Positions 22,101 to 26,336 of a stretch of DNA of 64,000 nt are shown piece after piece; position 1 is the stretch's first letter; every line of letters begins with the position of its first letter. This DNA comes from G965207335 sp965222825. Lineage in GTDB: Bacteria > Pseudomonadota > Gammaproteobacteria > PS1 > Pseudothioglobaceae. A program made the position numbers and the translations under genes. Where the stretch lies: NCBI GenBank assembly GCA_965222825.1, contig OZ244964.1:434001-498000 (forward strand), in the 5' to 3' direction. A model generated the notes under the pieces. The model did not search any database. It saw nothing but the letters and a program-made list of their open reading frames with translations, and was not told the DNA's origin.

Positions 22101-24183
22101 TATTATTATCTAAATCAAAGCCTGATAAGGTTGTTATGGCTGTTGATGGTGAATCTTCGTTTATAGTAATGCCTGTTGTGGCACTAAGAGGGGTAAAACC
22201 ATTAGGAAATTCGTAATTGCCTTTTCTACTTCCAAAACCAGTATTATTTTGTCTTAATACAAACTGCGACATTACCCCAGCAATATTGCCATTTGCAAAA
22301 ATGTTAGATGGTTGTGGATTTAAACCACTATCCCACTGACGGTTATACATACCTGGATAAAGGATATAACTACCATCAGATATTACTTGGGCGTAAGTAT
22401 TAGTAGTAGAGTCTGTTACTTGCAATAAATTAAATGGATAAGCTGTGCTATCATTTTTAGTAATGGCTCTATCAGTAACTATGCCATACCAACTATTACT
22501 AAACACAAGATTATTATCAATAAATGTTCTTTCCTCAGGACTATTTAATACCACAAAATGACCGCCTAAATCACTAATAACAGAAGTAAATACACTACGG
22601 GCACTACCTGCATTACTACCTCCAGCTGCACTATTTGCATAAATGTTACCACCAAAAACACTAATATTAAGTAAACGACTATCAAACTCATCAGTAATAA
22701 CAGGGTCATTATTTGCCTCGCTTATATTAACGGTAATTGTTTTAATTACTGAGTTATTATTACTATCGGTTAGGGTTATAGTAATAGCACCTGTGCCAAT
22801 AGTGTCTGGGATAATAGTAAAATAAAGTTTAGCAGTGCTAGGGCTACCACTTAGTGTTTGTGAGGTGGCAATGGTATTAGTTGCAAATGATACAACAGGT
22901 GTTGGGTTGCTAGTAAATAGGGTGCTATCAAAATTAATAGTAAAACTAGCAATGCCGTTACCAATAGCATTAATATCAACTTGATGTCTTATAGTATTAG
23001 TAGCATTTTCTACTAGGCTAATACTGCTTGTTGCTAAGGTAAATGCACTAAGTGTAGTAATAAAAGTGCTATTTTCTTCTTGGTTATTATAAGTTGTAGC
23101 AATCCATTCTGCACTTCTTATGCTACTTTGAGAATAGCGCACCTCATCAATAGTGCCATCAAAAGACTCAGCATCAGGATTATTATTAGGCGTATTTCTA
23201 CCGCCTATTCTAGCGCTTTGAGGTGATGACCCTAAAGAAGCAGTATTCGTAGTTATAGCAGAGAGCACACCATTAACATATTGTCTAATATTACTACCGT
23301 CATAAGTAACAACATAGTGATACCAAGTATTAATGGCAATGCTACCAGTATTATTAATTACAGTATTCAATCTAACATGGAATGTATTACCAGTTGTAAA
23401 TTGAAGCCATCTATAAAATGGACTAGTATGGTTAGTATTAATTGATTTACCAAAAATAACATGCTCATCTAATGTTGTATCAGCATTAAACCAAGTCTCT
23501 AAATGAAGTGTTGTGCCAGTCGGATTTAATAAAGTTGAGTTGCCTAAGTCAATATAATCACCTGAACCATCAAACTCTCGAGCATTACCAATTAGACCAA
23601 CTACCGCAGTTGTATCATTATTGGTGCCGTTTAAGGCATTATCAGATGAATCATCAAAACCCTCTAAATGCCAAACGCCATCAAAAATCCCATTCCAAAC
23701 ATTAGTAGCCCCACTTGTTAATAAGTTGGCACTATTATTGTTATAATGTATATCAATTTGAGTATCTACACTATCGCTTAATGTTGGAATGCTAACCCAA
23801 GCAACTAACGAGCCAGTAGCATTAGTATTACTAAAACTTTCAATCTCATAATCTAGTAAAGTATCAGTGCCATTAAGAGTAAAACGAATATCACCACCAT
23901 CACTTTTAACATCATTATTATTTAATCTTATATCATTAGTTAAACGAACGAGTAATGGAAAATTATTGAGTGTTACTGATACTTGGCTACTATCAACTGT
24001 AAGCACAAAACTAGAATTAAAACCCGCTAATTGGGCATTAAGTAATGTGCTAATAGCAAACAATATAACCAATAGCCCAGTTCTGATAATGGCAAACTGA
24101 GTTAAAAAGCGTTTGTAATGTTTAAAATATAGCAAAATTAGTATAAAAAAATACAAAAGAAAAAAACCTTTACATTTTACCAT
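1156..24183 (-). CDS. giant multidomain secreted/surface protein (7,675 aa)
   Basis: One uninterrupted frame of 23 kb. The N-terminus has two hydrophobic stretches (residues ~7-20 and ~35-50), the second ending LLNAQ like a Sec signal peptide; no downstream ATG offers a shorter start. Approximate order: DUF2341-like (55-160), LamG/concanavalin-like (165-380), C-type-lectin-like domains (~495-670, ~1283-1460, ~4230-4390), about 26 copies of a ~120-residue beta repeat marked by NIPTA.I...(Y/F) and NRNG/SNG motifs (770-4720), three SbsA/Big_5-like domains (4724-5058), helical repeats with NPTPT..(D/N)Y motifs (5060-6400), a second helical family with LEDS.SP.GA.N.NG (6400-6795), DUF11-like (7010-7135), SdrB/carboxypeptidase-regulatory-like (7148-7235) and a C-terminal module shared with the next gene. 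A role in adhesion or self/host contact is inferred from domain types. Asn, Ser and Thr dominate; cysteine is very rare. Confidence 0.93.
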   Translation of the reverse strand: MVKCKGFFLLYFFILILLYFKHYKRFLTQFAIIRTGLLVILFAISTLLNAQLAGFNSSFVLTVDSSQVSVTLNNFPLLVRLTNDIRLNNNDVKSDGGDIRFTLNGTDTLLDYEIESFSNTNATGSLVAWVSIPTLSDSVDTQIDIHYNNNSANLLTSGATNVWNGIFDGVWHLEGFDDSSDNALNGTNNDTTAVVGLIGNAREFDGSGDYIDLGNSTLLNPTGTTLHLETWFNADTTLDEHVIFGKSINTNHTSPFYRWLQFTTGNTFHVRLNTVINNTGSIAINTWYHYVVTYDGSNIRQYVNGVLSAITTNTASLGSSPQSARIGGRNTPNNNPDAESFDGTIDEVRYSQSSIRSAEWIATTYNNQEENSTFITTLSAFTLATSSISLVENATNTIRHQVDINAIGNGIASFTINFDSTLFTSNPTPVVSFATNTIATSQTLSGSPSTAKLYFTIIPDTIGTGAITITLTDSNNNSVIKTITVNISEANNDPVITDEFDSRLLNISVFGGNIYANSAAGGSNAGSARSVFTSVISDLGGHFVVLNSPEERTFIDNNLVFSNSWYGIVTDRAITKNDSTAYPFNLLQVTDSTTNTYAQVISDGSYILYPGMYNRQWDSGLNPQPSNIFANGNIAGVMSQFVLRQNNTGFGSRKGNYEFPNGFTPLSATTGITINEDSPSTAITTLSGFDLDNNNITWTGIDNNAGTITFNGTTTTTLLANASTDTVMVFYQPPLNFYGTTTLIITLTDDNTNSSSATISLYVNPIPKIEAATFTYNTNIFTINASNLVTTSSITVSSITISGEGSGSYTLTTNSTATIASSVMFSITLGGSDIQSVRNLLNRNGSFANDGGNYNFSVSDGWNGVSSLTDNASITVINIPTATINNASYNNTSNILIVNASNLINLSGNSSLIDDIDTSKFILFGDNNQGVTLTQTSTATISTSLASFSIQLSQVDKVSIANIIDSNGLLASDGTVYQINTLSGWNGTDSAPSTNTIYGSSSTLVVSNIPTANITSVEFNYANNLLTFNGTNLINTAGLSSDIDTNQISIIGESLTNLTTITLSSTYSIRLSSSTMFVISLLGDDIASVRSIFNQNGTQSINNIPYQLIASPTFNGVASLFGTSTINVSGITIPTFTLVTNSINLIENASNTIRHIVSINNIIDIDNDIASFSINFDSTLFTSNPTPVVSFATNTIATSQTLSGSPSTAKLYFTIIPDTIGTGAITITLTDSNNNIASNTISVSVTPAVNSPPIITQDITSYVNTVISNSITNTYVYDDDFTVFGSTLYFTVIATPSGAGADFADFIALQEEFSNAGQTVNNRQGAHLVIIDSTEELNFLATQSSGTLDTFLGVAAENNSGFGVVGESATYTSVLGDFIVYDGNPTAAGSGGIMFAPGRFDFINIAGGIGFGDNNNQDCLRFIAPTEFNDRDCNDSSITNGSGVEQGMFELPNGLPALSTASFTLSQSSPVTQVATLSGFDLDSDNITWTAINNNAGTITFNGTTTTTLLANAFTDTVMVFYQPPLNFYGTTTLIITLTDDNTNSSSATISLYVNPIPKIEAATFTYNTNIFTINASNLVTTSSITVSSITISGEGSGSYTLTTNSTATIASSVMFSITLGGSDIQSVRNLLNRNGSFANDGGNYNFSVSDGWNGVSSLTDNASITVTNIPTATLLNATYTVRYDNSGMATNSFLLVAASNLIRTAGNDIKINNFTITGESAQSYNLLGSYNIEIISASEFSFTLDASDTTAVNNLFNNNGNDSILNFSYNLNASPTWNGYDTLTNDVSITVDGIIVPEIVTTTFNYTNNVFTIQGNNLILADDISLSLFSITGETGTTNTLNNSTASINSTTQFTISVQNTDIQVVRDLLNRAGFNSNNNTSYILDTENFWNGNTATADTNNPISVINIPTATINNASYNNTSNILIVNASNLINLSGNSSLIDDIDTSKFILFGDNNQGVTLTQTSTATISTSLASFSIQLSQVDKVSIANIIDSNGQLASDGTAYQLRVLSGWNGINSAPSTNTIYGSSSTLVVSNIPTANITSVEFNYANNLLTFNGTNLINITGLTSDISTTLLSITGEGTTTSIPITYTLSSYTLRVTNNSSFSIGLDSRDIASIRDLLNRVGLNSNDGITYTLTANAGFNGIASVLSTSTISVTNIPTASIISAAYTYDNNDQASTLTITASNLINLAGSDIDTSKFIITGEGGTVILSSVYNIEIASTTQIIITLDATDTTAVNTKLNANGNQSITGISYNLAVNSQWNGDNSIADNASITVTGINAPVIASATFNYSQNQLLIFGEHFVASDIINLSSLTIIGEGSTTINSTNTYSLTNSSSYSIASSQITITLVGSDIINTRNLLNRVGTSSNNNTIYQLNATNFWHTNRAAVDNNNTITVINIPTTTLVSASYNNNTKILTVTATNLIKLAGNDINTQALIITGDGGITNTLASYNIEIASSTQFSITISDITDLINFNEQIDSNGQLASDGTTYTITTLANWNGKDSLSSTATGGSTSNIVVSNIPTASINLVEFNYTNNIFTITATNLISIANPSITDIATTITIIGEGTTTNISNSYSFYATANIIGNTTFTINLSSNDNITNIRNLLNKNGVQSNNNTNYNFAVENGFNGVASVADNTSITVVNIPTATINNVLYEYDNNNQASTITISASNLIELADNDIDTTRIIITGEDGDVSLQSSYNINIQSTTQIIITLDATDTTAVNTKLNANGNQSITGISYNLAVNSQWNGDNSIADNASITVTGINAPDIASATFNYSQNQLLIFGEHFVASDIINLSSLTIIGEGSTTINSTNTYSLTNSSSYSIASSQITITLVGSDIINTKNLLNRVGTSSNNNTIYQLNATNFWHTNRAAVDNNNTITVINIPTTTLVSASYNNNTKILTVTATNLIKLAGNDINTQALIITGDGGITNTLASYNIEIASSTQFSITISDITDLINFNEQIDSNGQLASDGTTYTITTLANWNGKDSLSSTATGGSTSNIVVSNIPTASINLVEFNYTNNIFTITATNLISIANPSITDIATTITIIGEGTTTNISNSYSFYATANIIGNTTFTINLSSNDNITNIRNLLNKNGVQSNNNTNYNFAVENGFNGVASVADNTSITVVNIPTATINNVLYEYDNNNQASTITISASNLIELADNDIDTTRIIITGEDGDVSLQSSYNINIQSTTQIIITLDATDTTAVNTKLNANGNQSITGISYNLAVNSQWNGDNSIADNASITVTGINAPDIASATFNYSQNQLLIFGEHFVASDIINLSSLTIIGEGSTTINSTNTYSLTNSSSYSIASSQITITLVGSDIINTRNLLNRVGTSSNNNTIYQLNATNFWHTNRAAVDNNNTITVINIPTTTLVSASYNNNTKILTVTATNLIKLAGNDINTQALIITGDGGITNTLASYNIEIASSTQFSITISDITDLINFNEQIDSNGQLASDGTAYQLRVLSGWNGINSAPSTNTIYGSSSTLVVSNIPTANITSVEFNYANNLLTFNGTNLINITGLTSDISTTLLSITGEGTSTTALSSYTIKVIDNNNFSFTLINDDIQIVRDLLNRNGTSSDDNTTYQLNANPIWNGVASLLSTSTILVSGIPTATFASATYNAASNTLVVNGQNFIKRTGFDIDISKFIIFGEAVNADSSSHTLTTSASVNINSSTKFSIVLTGDDILQVEQRLNNNGLTSIANIAYLLSANDDYNGQDSILSTSTVLVSGIVQPIISTVTFNYQNSVLIVLGQDFARHGSSSTIDSNYDIDISKFSILGEGASRTLLTNTASVDIISSTQFIITIGTLDRQIVADLLNRVGTNSNDGSAQQLVLANFYNTSVSAAATHNINVINIPSASLISASYDNNNKTLTVTATNLIKLAGNDINTTKLQLIGDGGITITLQSYSVEIASSTQFSISITNTIDQASFTEQIDSNGLLASDGTAYQLRVLSGWNGINSAPSTNTIYGSTATLVVSNIPTANITLVEFNYANKLLTFTGTNLINITGLTSDISSTLLTILGDNGNTTVLSTYSISVNNSVSWTISLTQTDINALRSILNKNGTQSISNTPYQLIASPTFNGVASVFGTSTINVSGITIPTFTLATTTINLIENASNTIRHIVGINNIIDIDNDIATFTINTSGINIFTTNPVPIVSFATNSITTSQALSSSPATASLYFTIIPDATGTIIIEISLIDQLNNTSTVSVTVNVTPVDNVPVISTEFDSRLLNISVFGGNIYANSAAGGSNAGSARSVFTPVADELNGHLFIENSAEENTFFEDNVLSTGGRWFGYLTNKAANSFPFNILQVTNSSTQLYAQVTGNGVYDLLPGMYDRSWNNDGSNIQPGSQFTDGNIAGVMDGFVLLQSNSGFGTRHGIYEFPNALTPLSATTGIAINEDDPLTIIASLSGFDLDGDNITWSGIDVNGGTVSISTTTTLSSTSTIDIFLQPAPNFFGDTTLTITLSDGTNSSSATIFITVNSIPKIVATIFDYSANLLTVTGSNLIKLAGNDINTTSMTITGEGDASYTLTSAYNIEITSNEEFNITLLGNDIGEVKYLLNANGNLSGSSNTYVFSVDNFYNGPTSKSATTNISVFNVPEQIIHQVSYDASTSLLSVSASHLIELAGDDIDTTKIVITGDNGSTYSLRDYDIEIDSSNTFRIVLDATDTMFVNILLNKNGLYADDGTPYNIFFAQGYNGINSINTNASITVSGVLELLLIASNPVDNQIGVLIDSNIILVFNQEVVIETGSISLYTGNILVEDFDTSNSSIVSVNGVTITINPSDDFDSETNYYILIASTTFDSLIGNSYEGISVSTTLNFESIDIIPPSLIATIPTNNATGVLRNSNISLVFDEEIFINSTDTISLYRKLDNASDTIVDTILTINGPTLTINPSATFESEGVYYVVVSSVSIIDSVGLFYSGIQSDASLTFIVQDYLPPILIASTPTDNQIEFRIERDITLLFNEGLALGTDFSLQLYQKESPVAVATYNNTSAAIDNSVSTTIVIDIATLSYSTDYYILATNIRDNAGNIFIGLQSSTSLNFTTIYDPLQRIVDYINNPTSSIAPIIENFIDIGIASVTLDNIFAVNSLLIINKATINILYNSGAVDARENTIDEIKRLIYEVLISFQPAIDKIRAYAASPTTEPTPTVNDYNDAFLPEVNTTNIDFINSALALTGGYEAVDEFIEIQNLVINAVNSLIILHKYPVVLGNQIPSVSDYKNIGITNISINNLNISNNYIFDAYTIAASNTGNGLTAIDTPYEVQAIINSALHIATASLAHIQDYASEATTTAPSTITYYNAGISNVDELNIAKINADIRATGGGNNTNAIYKIQQIVLLVNIARDNSLMLMQNYVTTPTINPSPNVVDYVNIFINSINSELVNGVNRYLTTTKGGTQTNSIENINSFVTLVIDSVSSSLVTIRNYANNPNSASVPTLDTYTNSGLVNVSTITLNAINYNLSLTRNNSQIDTFSELQDIINIAISRQQSSLDKIIAYAATPSAQPTPNIVDYIYASISGIDSNTLFSTNYILTTPTIATNTSSVQIAADSASVSVYIILRKINNYVQDTNQPSPTINDYAALTIFGILQGQLSAINAALIDAGISGVNTTQKIIDIVNITNFLFNSSLIIIQNYAATPTQPDVYPTPTIINYGHIVQGVTSNNLDTVNNAIVLAASSKTTLLSVEEIRAIVNAIVNSEQNALNIIMNYADNQNNPTPTIDNYNDLSIIGVSTSSLDIANAGVASAKNGDNVNSASKIQNIIDAANTGTFNIRTYSLSTTTTIPSISNYQSININATIANIQAINYDISLSSGVESLDSYIKILNIANDAIIKAQQALVLVQNYATTTGTTTTPSTINYLYAGITDTITNEDLILANASLANNAPSFSSVDSISKIQNIIDTAEIKIFQIRTYAATTTSVTPTVNDYQDIGLRIVDIDNIITINNAIKATNGDSNIDTYNEIDGIITSADTLADSNQNLIRAYAASASINPTPSLDNYYDAGITGVNSINAQAVNVVISTASADDLSTRIKIQELVDNAASFTINSLAKIRAYAITPTLVGEPQVIDYIYAGITGVDDDNFVTTNNFIIQSGGGQALDSIVKIQTNASSANIVADNNQNAIYAYNISPSPTLASITYHNAGIKGATNNYIANITGVNDINVFALNRDIALVASVNITSRASIQIIASTSTMLADMAFTKIVAYASSSLNTSPTISDYYNLALVGVSTFSINLINSAIAATNTAAVDNHYKIQNIIDNSLLQSDMALVIIQEYALSPSISPTPSLTTYASAGILGVDIDNIITTNILIVESTGSISTYTRERVQEIAYNANIIADNNQAKIRIYGGDNSQPAPKVVDYYYAGANKVDNNNIDIINNAIYASTSTLDSLANIQQVIDNTLINSSLLALLEILEDSISPGGATNSNGHFITLEQLQNITNIENVKDYLLYSYQQQIATNTNFSNPPTLEQVQAIIDGVNNDNKTMALLEVLEDSNSQAGARNANGVSVTFEQLDIIGVASLSIDLIFDYQIAIATYTVFSNPPTLVQVQGLINSVNNNTLTASLAEALEDSISPAGASNTNNIAISALQIKVIIASDAIFHDSLLSLYQTSIASHTQFSNPVTREQVISIINTVNNNTIGVVLAEILEDSTSPGGASNTNGVSVTFMQLQQLGLDYLDEFLIVQYQLNISRYTNFSSPTTINEAQEIISTTNSSYINALKEVLEDSNSIAGANNANGATISFTQLEAIGLQNLFTSLIASYQQEIASNTLFSNPVLRSEVQTIINAVNINSGLLNTVSPILTSGVVSLDDNAQTLLTQYSEQLSFITASFDKQNNLFANIVDNNKQDNIKIFSNLSLSDDTNGLLQVDENILTKEVYISVTGDDTPELLWNPNRNTIESVNIFIDSIENSTAITDSMGLPLQNNNTINISNRPTIKGRTRTPGHIFSLWSYSSGRFIRLTNDIASGINYRWEINYSDYIRPIPIGRNNLLLRGSISLPFATNVAGSIEIVKTLNRKQARIGDILHYVITLTNKSLNTINNIRVLDIAPLGFKYLDNVLVNGNKVSTTISNNANIYINSIEATQTKITYSMVVGSGVNYGNYTNSATTYNTDNTADISDDIVISDTAQASVKIVPDSLFELSNIIGKVFNDINGNKVQDKGEFGIANVKLYTSSGKLINADSHGKYHLENVPAGRLAIRIDEKTLPNGTVFISRAVQIVDIRKAIPAQVDFAVQLPANFKYSPNKILLETISTKLKPKLNAEHYLHFKQNNPIPSIEFALWTNYPLFVDKWKLVISEDWTNKVVKIFSGGVENLFNIIYYPNKLLEIGKVYKYQLLLTNSQNRESASQIRSFTALINENSNNEYSDKLANEEFNNYYSWLSKVDDKDSTAYDYINPRGKNIRIHTKQLALININYQNKIIPIYIYKDYTSAISTKDGVAIDMIMPADKLSITGLGLDDKDLNNKDTYNLLLNKYKLNSNIQWYQSLEQNTQQEIIISDKELIDFINSSDENASHNEYKITGNALYYLKYTNINAESLNVKLVVKTKDDGYIITNKVLYPKQHFVLDAQIGELQFTKPVLSYLKTIINNNLYSYTLALDYLYLDIGLSKDYNKNYSTDGGVTWIKNKYKLIKLQSKPLNDLLQDSEQDSNNNDNFNNLFNEFIEQEKTLKTR
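13780..17512 (-). repeat. 1,461-bp tandem block, 2.55 near-identical copies inside the giant gene
   Basis: The sequence beginning GTGCCATCACTTGCTAGTTG at 13781 recurs at 15242 and 16703, a period of exactly 1,461 bp (487 codons, four ~120-residue repeats). Copy 1 is 13780-15240 and copy 2 is 15241-16701; copy 3 runs to about 17512, where it diverges. Only a few substitutions separate copies, for example RNLLNR versus KNLLNR near 15637 and INAPV versus INAPD near 17314. Because even synonymous sites match, the copies arose recently or are homogenised by recombination. Confidence 0.93.
18187..18466 (-). repeat. 280-bp block repeated at 21280-21559
   Basis: The segment from GCCATTGCTGTCTATAATAT through the codons before ATAACA is repeated with an offset of 3,093 bp. 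It encodes part of the ~120-residue repeat containing the FILFGDNNQG segment. Confidence 0.85.
19183..19708 (-). repeat. ~525-bp block repeated at 21556-22081
   Basis: The segment is repeated with an offset of 2,373 bp. I noticed one substitution, changing NASTD to NAFTD. It spans a repeat domain plus the adjoining cadherin/Calx-like piece (FYGTTTLIITLTDDN). Confidence 0.85.
21280..22081 (-). repeat. fused copy of the 18187-18466 and 19183-19708 blocks
   Basis: Here the two blocks that lie ~717 bp apart at 18187-19708 are directly joined. Their offsets (3,093 and 2,373) differ by 720 bp, exactly two ~120-residue repeats. This is the footprint of recombination between repeat units that kept the reading frame. 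Confidence 0.8.
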
Positions 24184-24517
24184 ATATAGACTTTTAACTT
24201 ATAAGACATAAGCACTATAATAATAAAAAATAATTTAGTATAGTCCTTTTTGGTATAGGCCTTGCCTATACTATTATTACGCAGTGGAGTTATTTTTAGT
24301 ATTTTGAGCTACCGTGCAATAGTATCAAAGAGCACTACATAGGTAAAAGTGCGAAGAATCTATATACATAGTATTACTTTTTAAGAATATACTTTTACTT
24401 GAAAATCAGAGTTTTAAAAGTACGACGCCGGGCTTCTAACAACTTTAAAAGTACGACGCCGGGCTTCTAACAACTTCTCACGGAGTTAAAGTCGGACGCC
24501 GGGCTTCTAACAACTGC
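24184..24517. other. 334-bp intergenic region built of small repeats
   Basis: No gene is seen. It holds an 8-bp-stem palindrome at 24253-24271 and a stretch at ~24287-24322 resembling one end of the MITE-like element at 62448-62651 (GAGTTATTTTTAG...CGTGCAA). A stretch at ~24327-24356 matches the left end of the palindromic element at 50619 (ACTACATAGGT.AAAGTGCG), and GC-rich tandem repeats begin at 24413. The promoter of the giant gene should lie at its left end, but I cannot pick it out. Confidence 0.6.
24253..24271. repeat. palindrome GTATAGGC-CTT-GCCTATAC
   Basis: A perfect 8-bp stem with a 3-nt loop. A close relative (GGTATAG...CTATACC in the context TTTGGTATAG) lies at 57271-57292, so this is probably a dispersed palindromic element rather than a gene-specific terminator. 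Confidence 0.6.
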
Positions 24518-24550
24518 TCACGGAGTTAAAGTTTGACTTCGCGGTATGAG
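24413..24550. repeat. short GC-rich tandem repeat, four units
   Basis: Two identical 31-bp units (24413-24443, 24444-24474) are followed by a 40-bp variant (24475-24514) and a partial unit (24515-~24543). The core is GACGCCGGGCTTCTAACAAC, preceded in later units by CTCACGGAGTTAAAGT. The base composition stands out from the AT-rich surroundings. The last unit runs into the 3' end of ccmI and supplies its stop codon. Confidence 0.85.
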
Positions 24551-25723
24551 AGTAATAATTAAATTTAGTTGGGCTTTTGGGGTTTTTATAAGATTAATAA
24601 TTTTGCTTTTTTGCTCTATATCACCTACTTGTTTTAATGCCTTACCTGAGCTACTAATACGAGCAATAACTACTACATTACTTGCACTAGATAGATTAAA
24701 ACCATCAAGCATAGCGTGTTTATCGCTTAAAGTAATAGTTACTGGTAGATCTTTGACTTGTTTTTTAACAATAGCAAGAGGCACCGGTCTTCCTGTGCTA
24801 TTTTTAGCATAAATTAGCACAAAATCATCAGGGCTAAACTTAGTTTTTATATTATTAGATAAAGATACGCTAACTTGAATACTAGGGACTGTATTTGTAG
24901 GCTTTTGTGTTGCGTCCTGTGTTGATGTAGTCTGGCTATCTAGGGCGTTAAGTTGGGTTAATATTGCTATATAATCTGGCGATGATTTATCTAAATTATT
25001 TAGTGCTCTAGTCCATACTTTTTTGACTAATTTTAATTGCCCATTTTGATACGCCGCTAAACCAGCCAAATACAAGGCACTAATATTATTATTATCTATT
25101 TTTAAGGCTTGTTTTATCAGTGCGGCTGGCTTGCCAGCTAGACTATTATTTTGCAAGGCAGCTAGAGTGCTAGCGTATTCTACTAATACCTCTATGTCTT
25201 TATTACTTAATTTATAAGCTTTTTGGTATAAGTCTCTAGATTTTTCTAATTGATTAGATAAAAAATAATTATATGCCAAACTTTTAATTGCAACTAAATT
25301 ATCAGGGTTACGGTTCACAAATATTACTAATTCTGCTAAATTTCTAACAGAATCTAGGCTATTAAGCTTAGTATTTATATCAATATTGCCTAATTTATAA
25401 TACATACCTAAACTAGCAAATGCCATAAAGGCAACAATTAACAGCGTATAAATAGTCTTATTAAAACTTTTTATTTGCAATTTATTACCATCTTGTGTTA
25501 ATTCGTAACTTAGGGTTTGCTTAATATCTAATTCTGCTTGTTGTAACTGCCCTTTTGATAAAGTATTATCAATTATATCTTGGTTTAACTGTTGTATTTT
25601 TTGCTTACCTAAAATTATATTGCTAGTTTTTTCGTCTATTTTGTTGAGTTTAATTGGTTTATAAAAAAAATATAATACAAAAACTATAACCACAATAAGA
25701 CTAAAAATAATTAGTAATAGCAT
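24518..25723 (-). CDS. ccmI: cytochrome c biogenesis protein CcmI (TPR protein)
   Basis: 401 residues with the CcmI layout: an N-terminal membrane helix (residues 1-20), a cytoplasmic linker with QLQQAELDIKQTLSYEL, a second membrane helix (~93-112), a TPR region (~140-260) and a periplasmic C-terminal domain. CcmI chaperones apocytochrome c to the haem-ligation complex in the periplasm. No other ccm gene is adjacent, so it is separated from the usual ccm operon. The last seven residues (RSQTLTP) and the stop are encoded by the short tandem repeat at 24413-24550, so the native C-terminus has probably been slightly rewritten. It diverges from rpsF across a 250-bp gap. Confidence 0.85.
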   Translation of the reverse strand: MLLLIIFSLIVVIVFVLYFFYKPIKLNKIDEKTSNIILGKQKIQQLNQDIIDNTLSKGQLQQAELDIKQTLSYELTQDGNKLQIKSFNKTIYTLLIVAFMAFASLGMYYKLGNIDINTKLNSLDSVRNLAELVIFVNRNPDNLVAIKSLAYNYFLSNQLEKSRDLYQKAYKLSNKDIEVLVEYASTLAALQNNSLAGKPAALIKQALKIDNNNISALYLAGLAAYQNGQLKLVKKVWTRALNNLDKSSPDYIAILTQLNALDSQTTSTQDATQKPTNTVPSIQVSVSLSNNIKTKFSPDDFVLIYAKNSTGRPVPLAIVKKQVKDLPVTITLSDKHAMLDGFNLSSASNVVVIARISSSGKALKQVGDIEQKSKIINLIKTPKAQLNLIITLIPRSQTLTP

Positions 25724-25922
25724 AAAGAGACCTTATTAACTTAAAAATATGTTTATAACAATATATTATTGGCAGTATTCCTAGCAAAAATCTATTTTCT
25801 TAACGCCAATTTTAATTATTTTATAATTTTAACCAATAAAAATATAAAAATAGTTTAAAATACCATCTTTTTTTAAGAATTGCCCAATAATAATTTTTAC
25901 TAGGCAATAATCTTTTCCTAGT

Positions 25923-25951
25923 TTGACTGCATTATAGTAGCAAACTGTAAT
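25923..25951 (+). promoter_or_regulatory. sigma70-type promoter for rpsF operon
   Basis: TTGACT at 25923-25928 and TGTAAT at 25946-25951 are separated by exactly 17 bp and match consensus -35/-10 boxes well. Transcription would start near 25958, leaving a short leader that contains the Shine-Dalgarno AGGGAGA just before the ATG at 25974. Confidence 0.55.
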
Positions 25952-25973
25952 ATTACAACCATTAGGGAGAAAA

Positions 25974-26336
25974 ATGCGACATTATGAAATTGTAATAATA
26001 GTGCATATAAACCAAAGTGCACATATACAAGATATTTTAAAAAAATATAGCGACTTAATAACCAAGGGTAATGGCGTTGTTCATCGTATGGAAGACTGGG
26101 GTAGAAGAAAACTTGCTTATCCTATTAATAAATTGTATAAAGGTCATTATGCTCTGTTTAATATAGAGTGCTCTCAGGAAATTCTTGATAAATTAAATTA
26201 TAATTTTCGTTTTAATGATAATATTATTAGAAGTCTTATTACTTCTTGTAAAGAAAAAATAACTAAACCTTCAATAATTATGTTAAAAAAAGAACAAGAC
26301 ACTAAAAAAACAAACTATGAAACAAGCAAAAAATAA
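25974..26336 (+). CDS. rpsF: 30S ribosomal protein S6
   Basis: 120 residues beginning MRHYEIVIIVHINQS, the standard S6 N-terminal beta strand, with the internal WGRRKLAYPI motif. S6 pairs with S18 in the platform of the small subunit. The start is fixed by a strong Shine-Dalgarno (AGGGAGA) seven bases upstream. It is first in rpsF-rpsR-rplI; priB, found between rpsF and rpsR in enterics, is absent. The C-terminal tail after ~residue 100 is Lys-rich and overlaps the start of rpsR by 20 bp. Confidence 0.97.
   Translation: MRHYEIVIIVHINQSAHIQDILKKYSDLITKGNGVVHRMEDWGRRKLAYPINKLYKGHYALFNIECSQEILDKLNYNFRFNDNIIRSLITSCKEKITKPSIIMLKKEQDTKKTNYETSKK

Noticed and set aside
1156..24183. Many 60-90-codon frames on the plus strand across the giant gene, two of them identical (15146 and 16607).
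   Set aside because: They are antisense shadows of a low-complexity Asn/Ser/Thr-rich coding sequence; identity between two simply reflects the 1,461-bp tandem repeat.
24413..24550. Possible CRISPR array from 31-bp identical units.
   Set aside because: Units are contiguous with no spacers, there are only about four and no cas genes are nearby.
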